A DNA stretch of 7,235 nucleotides from Paracoccus denitrificans. Lineage in GTDB: Bacteria > Pseudomonadota > Alphaproteobacteria > Rhodobacterales > Rhodobacteraceae. Made by a program: the position numbers and the translations under genes. Shown here piece after piece: positions 5,733 to 7,235 of the stretch (the stretch's first letter is position 1; every line of letters starts with the position of its first letter). The notes under the pieces were generated by a model. That model did no database searches, was not told where the DNA came from, and saw nothing but the letters and a program-made list of their open reading frames with translations. The stretch is taken from NCBI GenBank assembly GCA_005768755.1, contig VAFL01000043.1, positions 1 through 7,235 on the forward strand, read 5' to 3'.

Positions 5733-5931
5733 GTCGAGGTTCCCCATCCCAGGCATGGCGATGGGGCTAAGACGGGAAGCCGGTGGTGTCCTTCAGGGCA
5801 GAATCCGGCGCTGCCCCCGCAACTGTAAGCGGCGAGCGGCGGCTCCATTTCGTGTCACTGGGCTCCCGCAAGGGGCTTGGGAAGGCCGGAGCCACCGCGT
5901 TGACCCGTGAGCCAGGAGACCTGCCTTCGAC
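5733..5931 (+). ncRNA. Cobalamin riboswitch (upstream of mesX-mesD)
   Basis: All conserved parts are present: GGTTCC (5738-5743), CTAAGACGGGAAGCCGGTG (5767-5785), GCTGCCCCCGCAACTGTAA (5810-5828), GCGGCGAG, TGTCACTGGG, GGGAAGGCCGG, and the B12 box GCCAGGAGACCTGCC (5911-5925). Stem P1 is GTCGAGG (5733-5739) with CTTCGAC (5925-5931), seven pairs including one G-U. Bound cobalamin normally represses the genes behind such a switch; here these are mesX and mesD, 136 bases downstream. The leader after it (5932-6067) has no obvious T-tailed terminator, so translational control is likely. The bases after P1 (GC/CG-ATAACG) also resemble those after the minus-strand copy, hinting at common origin. Confidence 0.95.
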
Positions 5932-6067
5932 GCGATAACGTTCCTCGGACGGGGGTTCCTCCGGTGGATCGCGCTTGATGCGACGGTCCGGTGTTTGCCG
6001 CCATCCGGGCCTGTTCACGTCTTGCGCGCTTTCGCCTGACCTCCCGCCCGCAAAGCCTGGGTGAGAC

Positions 6068-7051
6068 ATGACGAATAGCGGGTTCACATTCTCGGTCAGC
6101 AGTATCCCGTTCGACGAGGATTATCGTCCGGCCGACAACACGCGCATCACCACCAACTTCGCCAATCTCGCGCGCGGGGACAGCCGACAGGAGAATTTGC
6201 GCAACACGCTGGTGATGATCGACCACCGCTTCAACGCGCTGATGCACTGGGACAATCCGAAGGGTGATCGCTACACGCTGGACCTGAAGATCGTCTCGGC
6301 CGCGCTCACGCTCGGCGACGGTGCCGACGACGAAGCCTTCCCGCTGATCGAGATCCTGCACACGACCGTCATCGACCGGGTGAGCGGCGAGCGCAGCGAT
6401 GGTATGATCGGCAACAACTTCTCGTCCTATGTGCGCGATTACGACTTCAGCGTCGTCTTGCCCAATCACCTGAAGGCCGGGGATGGCGGCGCGCCGGAGG
6501 GGTTCGGCGATCTGCACGGCAACTTGTTCAAGCATTTTCTCGGATCGAGCGCCTACCGCGACAATTTCCGCAAGCCCCCGGTCATCTGCCTCAGCGTGTC
6601 GAGCAAGGAGGTGTATCACCGGACCGCTAATGTGCATCCGATCCTCGGCGTCGAGTACCGGAACGACAAGTTTTCCTCGACCGATCAGTATTTCGCCAAG
6701 ATGGGCATGAAGGTGCGCTACTTCATGCCGCCACACAGTGTCGCGCCGTTCGCCTTCTACCATATCGGTGATCTGGCCAGCGACTATACCAACCTGGAAC
6801 TTGCCAGCACCATCGCGACGATGGAGACGTTCCAGAAGATCTATCGCCCCGAAATCTACAACGCGAACTCGGTCGCGGCTGAGCAGTACCGCCCGAGCCT
6901 GAAGTATCAGGACTATTCGCTGACCCGCATCGTCTACGATCGCGAGGAGCGCAGCCGCCTCGCCGTCGAGCAGGGCAAATTCGCCGAAGAACATTTCATC
7001 AAGCCGCATTGGCCCGCGCTCCAACGCTGGTCCGCGACCTGCGGCCTCTGA
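6068..7051 (+). CDS. mesX: MesX, partner of core methionine synthase (DUF1852)
   Basis: A 327-residue protein of the DUF1852 family, recognised by its opening (FTFSVSSIPFDEDYRPADNTR, first 20 or so residues after MTNSG), by NFANLARGDSRQENLRNTL and by the MIDHRFNALMHWDNPKGDRY segment at about residues 50-69. From published work on folate-independent methionine synthases, DUF1852 (MesX) is required, with oxygen, for the MesD type of methionine synthase to work; its chemistry is not settled. Length is normal for the family, and there is no signal peptide or membrane helix. The ATG at 6068 follows a GGGTGAG ribosome binding site at 6059-6065. The next gene begins 25 bases after the stop and encodes MesD, the expected partner, so they form an operon. 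A cobalamin riboswitch upstream should keep the pair off when B12 is plentiful. Recognition is from family memory, without an alignment. Confidence 0.85.
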   Translation: MTNSGFTFSVSSIPFDEDYRPADNTRITTNFANLARGDSRQENLRNTLVMIDHRFNALMHWDNPKGDRYTLDLKIVSAALTLGDGADDEAFPLIEILHTTVIDRVSGERSDGMIGNNFSSYVRDYDFSVVLPNHLKAGDGGAPEGFGDLHGNLFKHFLGSSAYRDNFRKPPVICLSVSSKEVYHRTANVHPILGVEYRNDKFSSTDQYFAKMGMKVRYFMPPHSVAPFAFYHIGDLASDYTNLELASTIATMETFQKIYRPEIYNANSVAAEQYRPSLKYQDYSLTRIVYDREERSRLAVEQGKFAEEHFIKPHWPALQRWSATCGL

Positions 7052-7076
7052 TCCCCACGACACGAAGGTATTATCC

Positions 7077-7235
7077 ATGACGACATTGTTGCCGACGACG
7101 ACCGCGGGCAGCCTGCCCAAGCCATCCTGGCTGGCTCAGCCCGAGACCCTGTGGTCGCCGTGGAAGCTGGAGGGCGAGGAACTGGTCGCGGGCAAGCAGG
7201 ACGCGCTGCGGCTGGCGGTCGACGATCAGCGGCAG
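7077..7235 (+). CDS. mesD: MesD core-type methionine synthase, N-terminal part (partial)
   Basis: The first 53 codons of a gene that runs off the right edge. It opens MTTLLPTTTAGSLPKPSWLA; the T-T-x-x-G-S-(L/F)-P-(K/R) pattern is the start of the catalytic domain of cobalamin-independent methionine synthase (MetE C-terminal type, a zinc-dependent TIM barrel). Starting directly with this motif shows it is a core synthase lacking the MetE N-terminal half. Next to mesX, the MesD group is the natural assignment. The product transfers a methyl group to homocysteine to make methionine, without B12; the methyl donor for MesD is not established as ordinary methyl-tetrahydrofolate. The ATG at 7077 has a CGAAGG ribosome binding site at 7063-7068. 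Zinc ligands lie beyond the window. Confidence 0.85.
   Translation, partial: MTTLLPTTTAGSLPKPSWLAQPETLWSPWKLEGEELVAGKQDALRLAVDDQRQ

Noticed and set aside
5855..7120. 421-residue open frame on the minus strand
   Set aside because: It is antisense to mesX, the start of mesD and part of the riboswitch. It is an effect of strong GC bias at codon third positions, and the plus-strand product is a recognisable family.

Overview
The window is GC-rich DNA, probably from an alphaproteobacterium of the sphingomonad type. That is an inference from composition and gene style; no rRNA or other phylogenetic marker is present. It joins a mobilization module to part of a B12-controlled methionine-synthesis locus.

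Left part (1-4091): the window opens inside the last codons of an IS5-family transposase, followed by the IS terminal repeat (about 81-96) and 343 bases with no recognisable gene. Next come a small unknown gene (440-814), a structured non-coding region rich in perfect inverted repeats (815-1111, the best oriT candidate), mobC (1112-1474), a relaxase gene overlapping mobC by ATGA (1471-3468), and an unknown 171-residue gene (3576-4091). MobC should help the relaxase bind and open oriT for conjugative transfer by a helper system. No type IV secretion genes are visible, so the element is mobilizable at most within what is shown.

Middle (4092-4500): a 409-base gap with nothing recognisable, which separates the mobilization module from the metabolic genes.

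Right part (4501-7235): a divergent locus. On the minus strand, a tandem-hotdog acyl-CoA thioesterase (4501-5265) lies behind a full cobalamin riboswitch (5383-5558). On the plus strand, a second full cobalamin riboswitch (5733-5931) precedes mesX (DUF1852 family, 6068-7051) and the start of mesD (7077 to the window end), a core-type cobalamin-independent methionine synthase. Between the two riboswitches lie a perfect 20-bp AT-rich palindrome (5673-5692) and a TTGACA box. The simplest reading is that abundant B12 shuts off mesX-mesD, when a B12-dependent methionine synthase can work. The same signal would also turn down the thioesterase, which is an unexpected riboswitch target and the most interesting point in the window.
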